Shown piece after piece: positions 1 through 11,131 of a DNA stretch of 52,402 bases (position 1 is the stretch's first letter; the number at the start of each line of letters is the position of its first letter). The notes under the pieces are model-generated. The model was not told the DNA's origin, did no database searches, and saw nothing but the letters and a program-made list of their open reading frames with translations. The translations under genes and the position numbers were made by a program. This DNA comes from Pseudomonadota bacterium (GTDB lineage Bacteria > Pseudomonadota > Gammaproteobacteria > Steroidobacterales > Woeseiaceae). The stretch lies in NCBI GenBank assembly GCA_027618995.1, contig JAQCGO010000016.1, positions 1-52,402 on the forward strand. Direction: 5' to 3'.

Positions 1-70
1 AACCAGGCCGAACCAGGCCGAACCAGGCCGAACCAGGCCGAACCAGGCCGAACCAGGCCGAACCAGGCCA
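1..70. repeat. 10-bp direct tandem repeat, 7 units
   Basis: The unit AACCAGGCCG is repeated head to tail six times without error, and a seventh copy differs only in its last base. The array touches the window edge, so its true length is unknown. It lies downstream of gyrB, about 70 bp past the stop codon. A 10-bp period is not a multiple of three, so a coding role would give a 10-residue peptide repeat. No gene can be supported here. Confidence 0.9.
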
Positions 71-139
71 CGATCAGTGGCAGCAGCAACAGAGAGGTGG
101 TGTGTGTGAGCTGCCGCCTCGAATTCATTGCGGTGCCGC

Positions 140-2644
<2,505 letters not shown>

Positions 2645-2683
2645 TTATTTTTTAAGGATTTTCGCTTACTTTTTCAGGTCAGC

Positions 2684-3751
2684 TTACGACGCCGGCATCA
2701 ACTCGCCGTGTTCCACGTGAAACACGCGCGCCGCCGTGGGAAAAAGAGGCGCGTCGGCCTCGAGGCTGGTCGCCACGACCTGGCTTCCCAGCCCTGTAAC
2801 CCGGGCCATCAATCGACTCAGCGCTTCTCGATCGAGCTCGGCCCCAGGATCGTCAAGCAACAGGAGCAGCGGCTGCCCCAGTGCCACCTGGGCGGTTTCC
2901 GCTGCGGCCAGCACCATGGCACAGGCCAGCAGCTTTTGTTGGCCCCGCGAAACCAGCTTCCGCGCTCGCCGAGAGTCGTAGCTGAGCTTCAGGTCCGCGT
3001 GATGCGGCCCGCTCTGTGTGCTGCCATACGCCAGGTCCCGATCCACGCCCTCCTCGAGCGCCAGCAACAGGCCGCGATCTTCGTTCCAGCCCGGCCGGTA
3101 CTCGAAGCCCGCCTCGCTACCCAGCAGATCCAGGCCCGCGGCCTGTAGCGGCCCCATCGCCGCCGCAAGAGCTCGCCGCCGTCCGTCGTCGATCCTGGCT
3201 GCGAGCTCCGCAAATTCCGTGTTCCAGCCGGCCAGCGCGGGGCCGGTTATCCCCGCGCGGAGCGCGGCATTGCGTTGTTTCAGGGCCCGTCGGAATCGGC
3301 GCCAAAGATCCCCGTACTCTGGTTCCACGTGGAACGCGATCCAGTCCAGATACCGCCGCCGCTGGTCTGGCGCCCCCGCCACGAGCTCATGAATGTCCGG
3401 GTCGATGATCTGCAGCGGCAACGCCATCGCAAGGGCCGCTGCGCCGCCCTCTTTGCTGCCATCCACCCGAATCTCCAGGCCCTCGTGGCTGTTTCTGACC
3501 CCGACGCGGCCGCTGCGCTCGCCGGCGCTCACCTCGCCGAACAACACAAACTCCCGCTCTCCGTGCCGGATCAGGTCCGTCGTCGTCGCCCCGCGAAACG
3601 ACTTGCCGCGACCAAGGTAGGCCATGGCCTCCAGAATGCTGGTCTTGCCGGAGGCGTTACTGCCAAAGATGAAGTTGTAGCGCGGATCTGCCTCCAGCTC
3701 GACATGCTGCAGGCAGCGGAAGTTTTCAGCGGTGAAATGCCGGATTGTCAC
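2684..3751 (-). CDS. recF: DNA replication and repair protein RecF
   Basis: RecF is an SMC-like ATPase that helps load RecA at single-strand gaps with RecO and RecR. The 355-aa protein has the Walker A motif GSNASGKT (residues 30-37), the GRGKSFR family motif, the SRGQQKLL signature, and a Walker B-like LLLLDDPGAELD near the C-terminus. Length is normal for the family. The ATG lies 15 bp downstream of the dnaN stop, so the two genes are probably cotranscribed. Two parS-like sites lie inside its coding sequence (2709-2724 and 3322-3335), so the gene also seems to host the centromere. Confidence 0.97.
   Translation of the reverse strand: MTIRHFTAENFRCLQHVELEADPRYNFIFGSNASGKTSILEAMAYLGRGKSFRGATTTDLIRHGEREFVLFGEVSAGERSGRVGVRNSHEGLEIRVDGSKEGGAAALAMALPLQIIDPDIHELVAGAPDQRRRYLDWIAFHVEPEYGDLWRRFRRALKQRNAALRAGITGPALAGWNTEFAELAARIDDGRRRALAAAMGPLQAAGLDLLGSEAGFEYRPGWNEDRGLLLALEEGVDRDLAYGSTQSGPHHADLKLSYDSRRARKLVSRGQQKLLACAMVLAAAETAQVALGQPLLLLLDDPGAELDREALSRLMARVTGLGSQVVATSLEADAPLFPTAARVFHVEHGELMPAS
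2709..2724. promoter_or_regulatory. parS-like ParB binding site 1
   Basis: The 16-mer TGTTCCACGTGAAACA matches the widely conserved parS consensus TGTTTCACGTGAAACA at 15 of 16 positions. It sits in the 3' end of recF, about 2.3 kb from the proposed oriC. parA and parB are encoded in this window at 30090-31792. ParB binding is inferred from the sequence. Confidence 0.8.
3322..3335. promoter_or_regulatory. parS-like ParB binding site 2
   Basis: GTTCCACGTGGAAC is a perfect 14-bp palindrome of the form reported for Pseudomonas parS sites. It lies inside recF, 612 bp from the first site and about 1.5 kb from the proposed oriC. ParB binding is inferred from the sequence match and the context. Confidence 0.8.
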
Positions 3752-3766
3752 CCGGGGGCCTGTTCG

Positions 3767-4864
3767 CTACAGGCGCATCGGCATCACGACAAACTTGCCA
3801 TCATCCCGGCCCGGCTGGCGAATCAGGCAGCTCGAGTTGCTGTCCAGGACCGATAACGTCACCTGCTCTCCCTCAACGGCGCCCAGAGCGTCCAACAAAT
3901 AATTCACGTTGAATCCAATCTCGATGTCTTCGCCGGAATAACTAACCTCCAGCTCTTCCTCGGCCTCCTCCTGCTCCGGGTTGTGCGCCTGAATAACAAC
4001 GCCACTGTCGCGAATGATCAGCCGGATGCCGCGGTATTTCTCGTTGGAGAGTATCGCCGTGCGCTGCAACGCGCTGCGAAACAAGGCTTTGTCTGCCGTA
4101 AGTTCATTGCTCGACTCTTTGGGGATAACCCGCTCGTACTCGGGGAACCGCCCATCAATGAGCTTTGAAGTGAACCGAATCGATGCAAGCTGGATTCGAA
4201 TATGGTTTGGCCCAAGCTCAATATTCAAGTCGCCCTGGCCATCCATCAGCCGCTGCAGCTCAAGGACGCCCTTGCGCGGTACGATGACCTGCTGCTGGAT
4301 CAGTTTGGCCCCGTCAATCTCTGCCTCGCAAAGCGCAAGCCTGTGACCATCCGTTGCCACTGCCCGCAGCACTTTGCCGCCCGTTTCCAGCAACATTCCA
4401 TTCAGGTAATAGCGCACATCCTGTTGTGCCATAGAGAAATGCGTCTTCTCAATGAGCCTTCCCAGGACTTCCTGCGACACCACTATCGTCTGCCCAGCCT
4501 TAATGTCCTCGACGCTAGGGAAGTCGGCTGCCGCCAAGGTCACCAGGTTGAACTTGCTCTTGCCCGATCGCACGACGAGCTTCTCGCCCGACACAGTAAT
4601 ATTGATGTCAGAACCGTCCGGCAAAGCCCGGCAAATATCGAGCAGCTTGCGCCCTGACACCGTAATCTCGCCCGCGGCCTCTACCGTGACTTCCGCGGTC
4701 GCCACTAACTCAACCTCAAGATCGGTTGCTGTAATCGACAACACCCCATCACGCGCCACCAACAGCACATTCGATAAAATCGGCATGGTTTGTCGGCGTT
4801 CGACAACCCCTATAACCGCCTGCAGGGGTTTCAAGAGAAAATCGCGAGCAGCGCGTAATTTCAT
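3767..4864 (-). CDS. dnaN: DNA polymerase III beta sliding clamp
   Basis: DnaN forms the ring-shaped processivity clamp of DNA polymerase III. The 365-aa length equals the usual gammaproteobacterial size (366 aa in E. coli). The N-terminus MKLRAARDFLLKPLQAVIGV and the C-terminal VVMPMRL are typical of the family. ATG 4864 is chosen because a good Shine-Dalgarno AGGTGG precedes it; a GTG nine bases upstream overlaps that ribosome binding site. It lies between the proposed oriC and recF, in the conserved dnaA-dnaN-recF-gyrB order. Confidence 0.98.
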   Translation of the reverse strand: MKLRAARDFLLKPLQAVIGVVERRQTMPILSNVLLVARDGVLSITATDLEVELVATAEVTVEAAGEITVSGRKLLDICRALPDGSDINITVSGEKLVVRSGKSKFNLVTLAAADFPSVEDIKAGQTIVVSQEVLGRLIEKTHFSMAQQDVRYYLNGMLLETGGKVLRAVATDGHRLALCEAEIDGAKLIQQQVIVPRKGVLELQRLMDGQGDLNIELGPNHIRIQLASIRFTSKLIDGRFPEYERVIPKESSNELTADKALFRSALQRTAILSNEKYRGIRLIIRDSGVVIQAHNPEQEEAEEELEVSYSGEDIEIGFNVNYLLDALGAVEGEQVTLSVLDSNSSCLIRQPGRDDGKFVVMPMRL

Positions 4865-4930
4865 GCATTCCACCTGTTAATAAATATTGGACATTATGGT
4901 TTTATTATTATTATTAAGGGGCGCTTGCCC

Positions 4931-4939
4931 TGTGGATAA
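4931..4939 (-). promoter_or_regulatory. DnaA box, isolated
   Basis: TGTGGATAA is an exact DnaA box on the minus strand. It lies between two AT-rich tracts and is about 90 bp from the main box cluster. Confidence 0.8.
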
Positions 4940-5028
4940 AATAATAATTACCTTTAAAAACAATAATCTAGATTCGAAAAACACAATTAAATCTCGGTGT
5001 ACATCCTGCCTCCCAACTGCCTATAACT

Positions 5029-5072
5029 TGTGGATAAACAGCAGACCAGGGCCTATCCACAAGTTATCCACA
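5029..5072. promoter_or_regulatory. Cluster of three DnaA boxes
   Basis: Boxes at 5029-5037 (minus, exact), 5053-5061 (plus, one mismatch) and 5064-5072 (plus, exact) lie within 44 bp. The last two are 11 bp apart, about one helical turn. The final box ends at the base before the dnaA stop codon. Confidence 0.85.
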
Positions 5073-6422
5073 TCATCCTGTCAACGTTCTCAACAAATTC
5101 AGATAGTCATTATCGAGCCGCTTGTCTGATTCCCGCAAAGCAACAATTCGTCGGCAACCGTGCAAGACGGTTGTGTGATCCCGACCACCAAACGCATCGC
5201 CAATTTCTGGCAAGCTGTGGTTGGTCAGTTCCTTGGCAAGCGCCATCGCAAACTGCCTGGGCCGAGCGATCGAGCGGCTGCGCCGTTTGGATAACAAATC
5301 CGCGACTCGAATCTTAAAATAGTCTGCCACGGTTTTTTGAATGTTTTCGATCGATACGAGACGGGCCTGCAGCGCCAGCAGGTCTCGCAAAGCCTCTTTT
5401 GCGAAATCCAGATTGATCGGCCGGTCTGTAAATCGCGAATTCGCGATTACCCGCCGTAACGCCCCCTCGAGCTCACGAACATTGGAACGAATGCGCTTGG
5501 CAATGAAAAAAGCGACCTCGTCCGGCAGCGCGACGTCCTCCGCGTGGGCCTTGCTCATGAGGATTGCGACCGAGGTCTCAAGCTCCGGCGGCTCAATTGC
5601 CACGGTCAGGCCCCAGCCGAAGCGCGACTTCAGCCGTTCCTCCAGGCCGTTGACCTCCTTCGGATAGCGGTCGCAGGTCAATATGATCTGGCGCTGGCCT
5701 TCGAGCAGGGCGTTAAAGGTATGAAAAAACTCCTCCTGAGACCGCTCTTTGCCTGCAAAAAACTGAATATCATCGATCAACAGCGCATCGAGCGACCGGT
5801 AGGCGCGCTTGAACTCGGAAATCGTATTGTGTTGCAGGCCACGAACCATATCGCCGACGAAACGCTCGGAGTGCACATAGGCAACTTTCGCCCCCGGGTT
5901 CCTCGCCAGCATCGCGTTGCCGACAGCGTGCATCAGGTGAGTCTTGCCCAAACCAACACCGCCGTAAATGAACAGCGGATTATAGGACTTGCCCGGATTC
6001 TCGCCGACCTGGCTGGCTGCAGCGCGGGCCAGCTGGTTGCTTTTGCCCTCAACGAAGCTTGCGAAGGTAAAGCTCGGACTCAGCCGGGACTCCAGTAATG
6101 CCGGGGCGCTTTGGTGAGAGGCGGCAGGGCGTGGCGCGACCGTGACGGCGGGGCTTGCTGCGGGCTGCCGCGAGCCAACCTCGACGACAACCTCTGCAGA
6201 TTCGCCCGCGTCGTCGACAATCTGCAGGATTCGCTCAATGTAGTGTTCCTGCAGCCAGTCCACAACGAAGCGGTTGGGTGCCAGCAGGCGGAGCACGGAA
6301 CCCTCCTCGACGGCTTGCAGTGGCCGGATCCAGGTATTGAACTGCTGCTCTGGAATTTCCGCCTGTAAATCGCGGATGCAGCGGTTCCATAGCGTCAACT
6401 CGGCCGGCAAAGAGGTCCCCAA
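5073..6422 (-). CDS. dnaA: Chromosomal replication initiator DnaA
   Basis: DnaA binds DnaA boxes and melts the origin. The protein is up to 449 aa. Domain I starts with [16 protein letters not shown] and is followed by a variable linker. The AAA+ domain has Walker A GGVGLGKT (residues 154-161) and Walker B LLIDDIQ (214-220). The C-terminal DNA-binding domain carries the signature [15 protein letters not shown]. No in-frame ATG precedes domain I, so translation must begin at a rare codon: TTG at 6422, 6410 or 6398. The 6410 TTG has a weak GGGGA sequence upstream. It is transcribed away from rpmH and toward dnaN. Confidence 0.98.
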   Translation of the reverse strand: MGTSLPAELTLWNRCIRDLQAEIPEQQFNTWIRPLQAVEEGSVLRLLAPNRFVVDWLQEHYIERILQIVDDAGESAEVVVEVGSRQPAASPAVTVAPRPAASHQSAPALLESRLSPSFTFASFVEGKSNQLARAAASQVGENPGKSYNPLFIYGGVGLGKTHLMHAVGNAMLARNPGAKVAYVHSERFVGDMVRGLQHNTISEFKRAYRSLDALLIDDIQFFAGKERSQEEFFHTFNALLEGQRQIILTCDRYPKEVNGLEERLKSRFGWGLTVAIEPPELETSVAILMSKAHAEDVALPDEVAFFIAKRIRSNVRELEGALRRVIANSRFTDRPINLDFAKEALRDLLALQARLVSIENIQKTVADYFKIRVADLLSKRRSRSIARPRQFAMALAKELTNHSLPEIGDAFGGRDHTTVLHGCRRIVALRESDKRLDNDYLNLLRTLTG

Positions 6423-6498
6423 AGGCGTTATCAGAGTGGTTCAAAAGCGTGGACCGGGCAGTCTATACCGTCTGCAAAGGCTCCGCCACACGCGTCTA

Positions 6499-6527
6499 TT
6501 GACACGGTTTCTGCATCTAAGTACCCT
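6499..6527 (+). promoter_or_regulatory. Candidate rpmH promoter
   Basis: A perfect -35 hexamer TTGACA (6499-6504) is followed after 17 bp by a poor -10, TACCCT (6522-6527). It lies in the 163-bp divergent gap between dnaA and rpmH, about 60 bp upstream of rpmH. No convincing minus-strand promoter for dnaA was found in the gap. Confidence 0.45.
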
Positions 6528-6585
6528 TGCCGCCCTTCCAAAAGCAGGGCCAAAACAGGCCTTTCTGATAACGGGTACCGGACAA

Positions 6586-6720
6586 ATGAAACGCACATTT
6601 CAGCCAAGCACATTAAAACGCGCACGTACGCATGGCTTCCGCGCCCGCATGGCGACAAAAGGCGGCCGCCTGATTTTGGCGCGCCGACGCGCCAAGGGCC
6701 GCGTCAAACTGACGCCATAG
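6586..6720 (+). CDS. rpmH: 50S ribosomal protein L34
   Basis: This 44-aa basic protein starts [20 protein letters not shown] and continues with the invariant RMATKGGR and LARRRAKGR segments, which are diagnostic for bL34. The length is normal. It heads the rpmH-rnpA-yidC-mnmE run and is divergent from dnaA. Confidence 0.98.
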   Translation: MKRTFQPSTLKRARTHGFRARMATKGGRLILARRRAKGRVKLTP

Positions 6721-6750
6721 GCGATTCGCGCGGCGACCAAACACCCCGTT

Positions 6751-7131
6751 TTGGCCGGCAGCTCGCTATACCGATTTCGTAAAGACAAACGGTTGCTCGA
6801 TGCGGCGGCTTACGGGCGGGTTTTTAAGGGCGCGGCACGAAGCAGGGACAAATGGTTTACCGTCCTGTGCCGCGTGAACGACAGCGGCGCAGGTCGTCTG
6901 GGGCTGGCAATATCGAAAAAGCATTGCCGGGCGGCAACACAACGTAACCGGGTCAAGCGGGTAATCCGTGAGTCGTTTCGGCGGCACCAGGCAACGCTTG
7001 CAAGCCTCGACGTTGTGGTGATAAATCAGCCGGCAGCGCGCGACGGCAGCAACCAACAACTATTCGCAAGCCTCGAGCACCATTGGCAGCAATGTGCCGT
7101 TCGCGGACTAGAGCAAGGCAGGCAGGGATAA
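6751..7131 (+). CDS. rnpA: Ribonuclease P protein component
   Basis: RnpA is the protein cofactor that helps the RNase P RNA cut 5' leaders from pre-tRNAs. The 126-aa protein has the family N-terminus LYRFRKDKRLLDAAAYGRVF, the GLAISKKH core and the signature RNRVKRVIRESFR. The reading frame is closed at the rpmH stop codon and contains no suitable ATG, so TTG 6751 is the best start, 30 bp after rpmH. The yidC start follows only 7 bp after its stop. Confidence 0.95.
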   Translation: MAGSSLYRFRKDKRLLDAAAYGRVFKGAARSRDKWFTVLCRVNDSGAGRLGLAISKKHCRAATQRNRVKRVIRESFRRHQATLASLDVVVINQPAARDGSNQQLFASLEHHWQQCAVRGLEQGRQG

Positions 7132-7138
7132 AGAAGGT

Positions 7139-8860
7139 ATGGACAATCAACGACTGGTGATATGGGCCGTGTTCGGGCTCCTCGCATGGATGACCTACCA
7201 GGCTTGGCAACAGGATTACGCCCCGGCACCGCAACCAGCAGTGGCCGCCCCGGCGACCACTGCGAATAACGGCGACGCTGACAGCGACCCCGGTCTGCCG
7301 GAACTCGGCCCGGATGCCGGCGATGGCGTGAGCGCGGTTGACGCGCCGGACCTCGCGCCCGATCCGAACAACACCGTGAACGGTCACGTGCTGACCACCG
7401 CCGATAGCGTTGTCGTGCGAACCGACGTGCTTTCCATGACGATCAGCACCCAGGGCGGCACGCTGACCGGCGCTGATTTGCTGCTTTACCCGGTCGCGAA
7501 AGATCGGCCGGACGATGTCATCGACCTGCTCCGAACCGACCCCGAGCGATTGTCGCTGATCCAGTCCGGCCTGCGTTCCAGCAGCGACGAAGCCGATGCA
7601 AACCATCTCGCTATGTTCAGCAGCGAGCGCAGCGCTTACGACCTTGGTGATGCGGACGAAGTCGCGGTAACACTGCATTGGAGTAACGACAGCGGCATCA
7701 GCGTTACCAAAACGTATCGCTTCAGGCGTGGCAGCTACATCGTCGGACTCGAGCAGACGATTCTTAATAATAGTGAGCAACCGTGGCGCGGCGCAGAGTA
7801 CGCGCAGCAGCATCGTTATCTGCAGGATCCGGAGCGATCGATGTTCGACGTCGACTCGTACTCCTTTGACGGCCCGATACTGTACGACGGCGAAAAGGCA
7901 GAAAAACGTACGCGAGACGATCTTCTCGACGACGGCCCGCACAATTTCAGTTCCGAGAGCGGCTGGTTTGCGGCAATCCGCCATCACTTCGTGACGGCGG
8001 TCGTCCCCGAGCGTGGCAGCACGCAACGCTACAGCGTCGTTCTGCGCGGCAAAAACGAAACCAGCAGCGCCATCGGCGCGCCACGCACCGTTGAGCCCGG
8101 CACAAGTCACACCTTCAAAACCACGCTGTTCGTCGGCCCGAAGCTGCAGGCACAGCTGGAACAGATCGACAAGAAGCTCAAGCTCGTCGTCGACTACGGC
8201 TGGCTCACACCCATCTCGCAACCGCTGTTCTGGCTGCTGAGTCTCGCCTACGGCGTGGTTGCCAACTGGGGCGGCTCGATCATACTCATTACGATTTTGA
8301 TCAAACTGGTTTTTTACAAGCTGACGGAATCGAGCGGCCGCTCGATGGCGAAGATGCGCAACCTGCAACCAAGGATCAAAGCGCTGCAGGAGCGCTACAA
8401 AGACGACAAGCAAGCGCAAAGCCAGGCGATGATGGAGATGTACAAAACGGAGAAAGTAAATCCGGCCGCCGGCTGCCTGCCGATCCTGATCCAGATGCCT
8501 TTTTTCCTCGCGTTCTACTGGGTGCTGCTCGAAAGCGTCGAAATGCGTCAAGCGCCGTTCGCACTCTGGATAACCGACCTGTCAGTGCGCGACCCGCTTT
8601 TTATTCTGCCGCTGATCATGGGTGCGGCCATGTTTTTCCAGCAGAAGCTCAACCCGCAGGTCGGTGACCCGATACAGATCAAGGTGATGCAGATCATGCC
8701 GATTATTTTCACGGCGTTTTTTGCGTTCTTCCCGTCCGGCCTCGTCCTTTACTGGGTGACCAACACGCTCTTGTCCATTGCCCAGCAGTGGAAAATCAAC
8801 AAGGTCGTTGAGGCCGAGAGCAAACAACAAAAGAGCGGCAAGCGCACCACGAAAGCCTAA
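7139..8860 (+). CDS. yidC: Membrane protein insertase YidC
   Basis: YidC inserts proteins into the inner membrane, alone or with SecYEG, and is needed to assemble ATP synthase subunit c. The 573-aa protein has an N-terminal membrane segment (about residues 5-20), a large periplasmic domain, and a C-terminal 60K insertase core. The core begins near LFWLLSLAYGVVANWGGSII and includes NPAAGCLPILIQMPFFLAFY. The tail is lysine-rich. An AAGAAGG Shine-Dalgarno precedes ATG 7139. The small gene yidD, usually placed between rnpA and yidC, is missing here. Confidence 0.98.
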   Translation: MDNQRLVIWAVFGLLAWMTYQAWQQDYAPAPQPAVAAPATTANNGDADSDPGLPELGPDAGDGVSAVDAPDLAPDPNNTVNGHVLTTADSVVVRTDVLSMTISTQGGTLTGADLLLYPVAKDRPDDVIDLLRTDPERLSLIQSGLRSSSDEADANHLAMFSSERSAYDLGDADEVAVTLHWSNDSGISVTKTYRFRRGSYIVGLEQTILNNSEQPWRGAEYAQQHRYLQDPERSMFDVDSYSFDGPILYDGEKAEKRTRDDLLDDGPHNFSSESGWFAAIRHHFVTAVVPERGSTQRYSVVLRGKNETSSAIGAPRTVEPGTSHTFKTTLFVGPKLQAQLEQIDKKLKLVVDYGWLTPISQPLFWLLSLAYGVVANWGGSIILITILIKLVFYKLTESSGRSMAKMRNLQPRIKALQERYKDDKQAQSQAMMEMYKTEKVNPAAGCLPILIQMPFFLAFYWVLLESVEMRQAPFALWITDLSVRDPLFILPLIMGAAMFFQQKLNPQVGDPIQIKVMQIMPIIFTAFFAFFPSGLVLYWVTNTLLSIAQQWKINKVVEAESKQQKSGKRTTKA

Positions 8861-8883
8861 CTGTCGGGGCAGCACACGCTGAC

Positions 8884-10227
8884 ATGAAGTTTGACACCAT
8901 CGTTGCGGCGGCGACACCACCGGGAACTGGCGGAATTGGCATCGTGCGAATTTCCGGGCCAGCGGCAGCCGCCATCGCCGGACAGCTTGTTGGCGCGCTG
9001 CCAGCGCCGCGCCAGGCGCATTGCCGAACCTTTTGCAACGCAGCCGGCGAAGCCATCGACAGCGGCATGGTGTTGTACTTTCCGGCGCCGAATTCCTTTA
9101 CCGGCGAAGACGTCGTCGAACTGCAGGGACACGGCGGGCTGGTACCCATAGCGATGATTGTGGATGCGGCGGTAGCCGCGGGCGCGCGACCTGCTGCGCC
9201 CGGTGAGTTCACGCAGCGCGCATTCCTCAATGACAAGCTCGACCTTACCCAGGCGGAAGCCGTGGCCGACCTGATCGGCAGCGGCACGGCGCAGGCCGCG
9301 CGCGCGGCTTTGCGCTCATTAAGCGGTGAATTCTCGCAACGCATCACCGCCATTGCGGAGGAGGTTGAGCGACTGCGCCTGTACGTCGAGGCCGCTATCG
9401 ATTTCCCCGAAGAGGAAGTCGACTTCCTGTCTGATGAGGAACTACACGCCACCATCGAACGAGCCGCAGCTACGTTTGCGACGCTCGTGGGGCAGGCCGC
9501 CGTAGGGCGCGTGTTGCGCGACGGCTATCGCGTCGTCATCGTTGGCAAACCGAATGCGGGCAAATCGAGCCTGATGAATCGACTCAGTGGCGAAGACACC
9601 GCGATCGTGACTGAAGTGGCAGGCACGACACGCGACATTCTGCGCGAGCAGATCGATATTGACGGACTCGCCGTCGAGCTGGTCGACACCGCGGGTCTGC
9701 GTGATGATCCCGACCGCATCGAAGCGGAGGGCATTCGCCGTGCGCGCGAAGCGCTCGCCAGCGCGGACGCGGCGCTGTGGATTCAGGATGCGAGCGAGCA
9801 CGGTGACGATGACAGCCGCGCGGCGCTGCCGACGGACCTGTTGGATATTCCGGTGCTAATCGTGCGCAACAAGATTGACCTTACGTCAGAGGGCGCGGGC
9901 AGGGATCCGCAAGACGACAACAAGATTTCCGTATCTGCCAATACCGGCGCCGGGCTCGATGAATTGCGGGCGCAAATCGGGCAGCTCGCCGGTTACAAGA
10001 ACCTTGGCGAACAGACGATCACCGCGCGCCGCCGACACGTCGATGCGCTGCGCCGCGCAGAGCAGCACTTCGTGGCAGGTTGTCGGGCGCTGCACGAAGA
10101 GCGGGCGGGTGAGGTGTTTGCGGAGGAGCTGCGCCTTGCTCACCAGGCGCTCGGCGAGATAACGGGCGCGACCTCCTCGGATGACCTGCTGGGGCGAATT
10201 TTCAGCGAGTTTTGCATAGGAAAATAA
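8884..10227 (+). CDS. mnmE: tRNA modification GTPase MnmE
   Basis: MnmE works with MnmG to make the 5-(carboxymethyl)aminomethyl modification of wobble uridine in several tRNAs. The 447-aa protein has the N-terminal folate-binding start MKFDTIVAAATPPGTGGIGI. The internal G domain has the P-loop GKPNAGKSS (about residues 221-229), the switch AGTTRDI and NKID. The C-terminus ends CIGK, the invariant catalytic-cysteine motif. It follows yidC by 23 bp. Its partner mnmG is 4.4 kb away, with an unrelated block between them. Confidence 0.98.
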   Translation: MKFDTIVAAATPPGTGGIGIVRISGPAAAAIAGQLVGALPAPRQAHCRTFCNAAGEAIDSGMVLYFPAPNSFTGEDVVELQGHGGLVPIAMIVDAAVAAGARPAAPGEFTQRAFLNDKLDLTQAEAVADLIGSGTAQAARAALRSLSGEFSQRITAIAEEVERLRLYVEAAIDFPEEEVDFLSDEELHATIERAAATFATLVGQAAVGRVLRDGYRVVIVGKPNAGKSSLMNRLSGEDTAIVTEVAGTTRDILREQIDIDGLAVELVDTAGLRDDPDRIEAEGIRRAREALASADAALWIQDASEHGDDDSRAALPTDLLDIPVLIVRNKIDLTSEGAGRDPQDDNKISVSANTGAGLDELRAQIGQLAGYKNLGEQTITARRRHVDALRRAEQHFVAGCRALHEERAGEVFAEELRLAHQALGEITGATSSDDLLGRIFSEFCIGK

Positions 10228-10382
10228 GTTCCGGCGAATTCTGTGACGCAGTGCTGGTTCGCTACGAAGGGCAGAGGTACGATCGCACCGCGGTGACATT
10301 CATCAGCAGGAAATCAGCCGAAAATCAGGGCCCTCGCGAGGTCACCGCCTAGGCTGCCCTCTGGAAACCACTCAAGGAAACT

Positions 10383-10988
10383 ATGACGAACGCTTTCTCA
10401 AAAAAGGCTTTACTGGCGGTTGCATTCGGCGCACTTATGCTCAGCAGCGCTGCGGCGCTGGCCGACAACGGCATTAGCTACAGCTACATCCAGGCGATCT
10501 ACCAGGAGGTTGAGATCGACATTGGCGAGGGCTTCGATGCCGACGGCGATGGCTATGGAGTAGGCGGATCGGTAGAAATTAACGACAATTGGTTCGTGTT
10601 CGCTGGTTATGCAGCGAGCGAGTTCGAGTCCGTCGTTGATCTTGATCAGCTTGAGGCGGGCGGTGGCTATCATGCCCCGCTGTCGGAAAAGACGGACTGG
10701 TACGCGACACTCGCTTACGTTTCGGCAGAAGTCAGCGCGTCCGGTTTCGGCTCTGCCGATGACAGCGGCGTTGGGGTAGCGCTCGGTGTGCGCAGCATGG
10801 TCAGCCCGAGCCTCGAGCTCTATGCCAGCGCCAGTTATGCCGACCTCGGTGATGGTGCCGATGGCTCGGGTTTCGGTGTCGGACTCTGGTACACGGTCTC
10901 CGGCAATATCGCGCTCGGCATTGGCGCGGGCTTCGGTGACGACGTTACGACCTACGGCGCCGGCGTGCGGCTTTACTTCGACAAGTAA
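10383..10988 (+). CDS. Small outer-membrane beta-barrel-like protein
   Basis: The 201-aa protein has a clear signal peptide: a basic start (MTNAFSKKALL), a hydrophobic core and a cut after SSAAALA. The mature part is acidic and rich in glycine, serine and aromatic residues. Alternating strands such as WFVFAGYAAS, LEAGGGYHA, LELYASASYADLG and FGVGLWYTVSG suggest an eight-stranded barrel of the OmpA or opacity type. It ends AGVRLYFDK, with a near-terminal aromatic residue as in many barrels. AAGGA precedes the ATG, and an intrinsic terminator follows, so it is probably a single-gene unit. The 155-bp gap upstream shows no clear promoter. The specific function is unknown. Confidence 0.75.
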   Translation: MTNAFSKKALLAVAFGALMLSSAAALADNGISYSYIQAIYQEVEIDIGEGFDADGDGYGVGGSVEINDNWFVFAGYAASEFESVVDLDQLEAGGGYHAPLSEKTDWYATLAYVSAEVSASGFGSADDSGVGVALGVRSMVSPSLELYASASYADLGDGADGSGFGVGLWYTVSGNIALGIGAGFGDDVTTYGAGVRLYFDK

Positions 10989-11004
10989 TTCGCCACAGGT
11001 ACAC

Positions 11005-11035
11005 AAAAAGCCCCGCAATGCCGGGGCTTTTTTTA
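11005..11035. terminator. Bidirectional intrinsic terminator
   Basis: The arms AGCCCCG (11009-11015) and CGGGGCT (11022-11028) form a GC-rich hairpin. It is followed by a run of seven T and preceded by a run of five A. It can end the beta-barrel gene on the plus strand and the NatAB operon on the minus strand. Confidence 0.9.
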
Positions 11036-11131
11036 TGGCCGGCGAGAATCATCGTGGCGCAGGGTGTGCCACATTGCCGTAGGCGCGTTGATGGTGGCGT
11101 GGACGGCGGGCGAACTTCCGGCCGCCGGTCT

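Larger units (their letters stand above)
4865..5072. other. oriC: Probable chromosomal replication origin (oriC)
   Basis: The 208-bp gap between dnaA and dnaN holds four DnaA boxes. Exact TTATCCACA matches are at 4931-4939 (minus strand), 5029-5037 (minus strand) and 5064-5072 (plus strand); one-mismatch CTATCCACA is at 5053-5061. The dnaN-proximal half is very AT-rich, with an ATT triplet run at about 4897-4917 and a second AT tract at about 4938-4990. These are DNA-unwinding-element candidates. The dnaA-dnaN gap is a known oriC position in many bacteria. Origin function is inferred; no box was seen in the dnaA-rpmH gap. Confidence 0.85.

Noticed and set aside
1-70. The tandem array as a CRISPR
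   Set aside because: Units are 10 bp with no spacers, and no cas gene is present in the window.
6423-6585. The dnaA-rpmH gap as an alternative origin
   Set aside because: No DnaA box close to TTATCCACA was found and the gap is not AT-rich, unlike the dnaA-dnaN gap.
6953-8551. A 532-codon open frame antisense to yidC
   Set aside because: It lies fully opposite a clear yidC and mnmE-type operon, has no recognisable domain, and is rich in Arg, His and Ala as expected for a shadow of a GC-rich gene.
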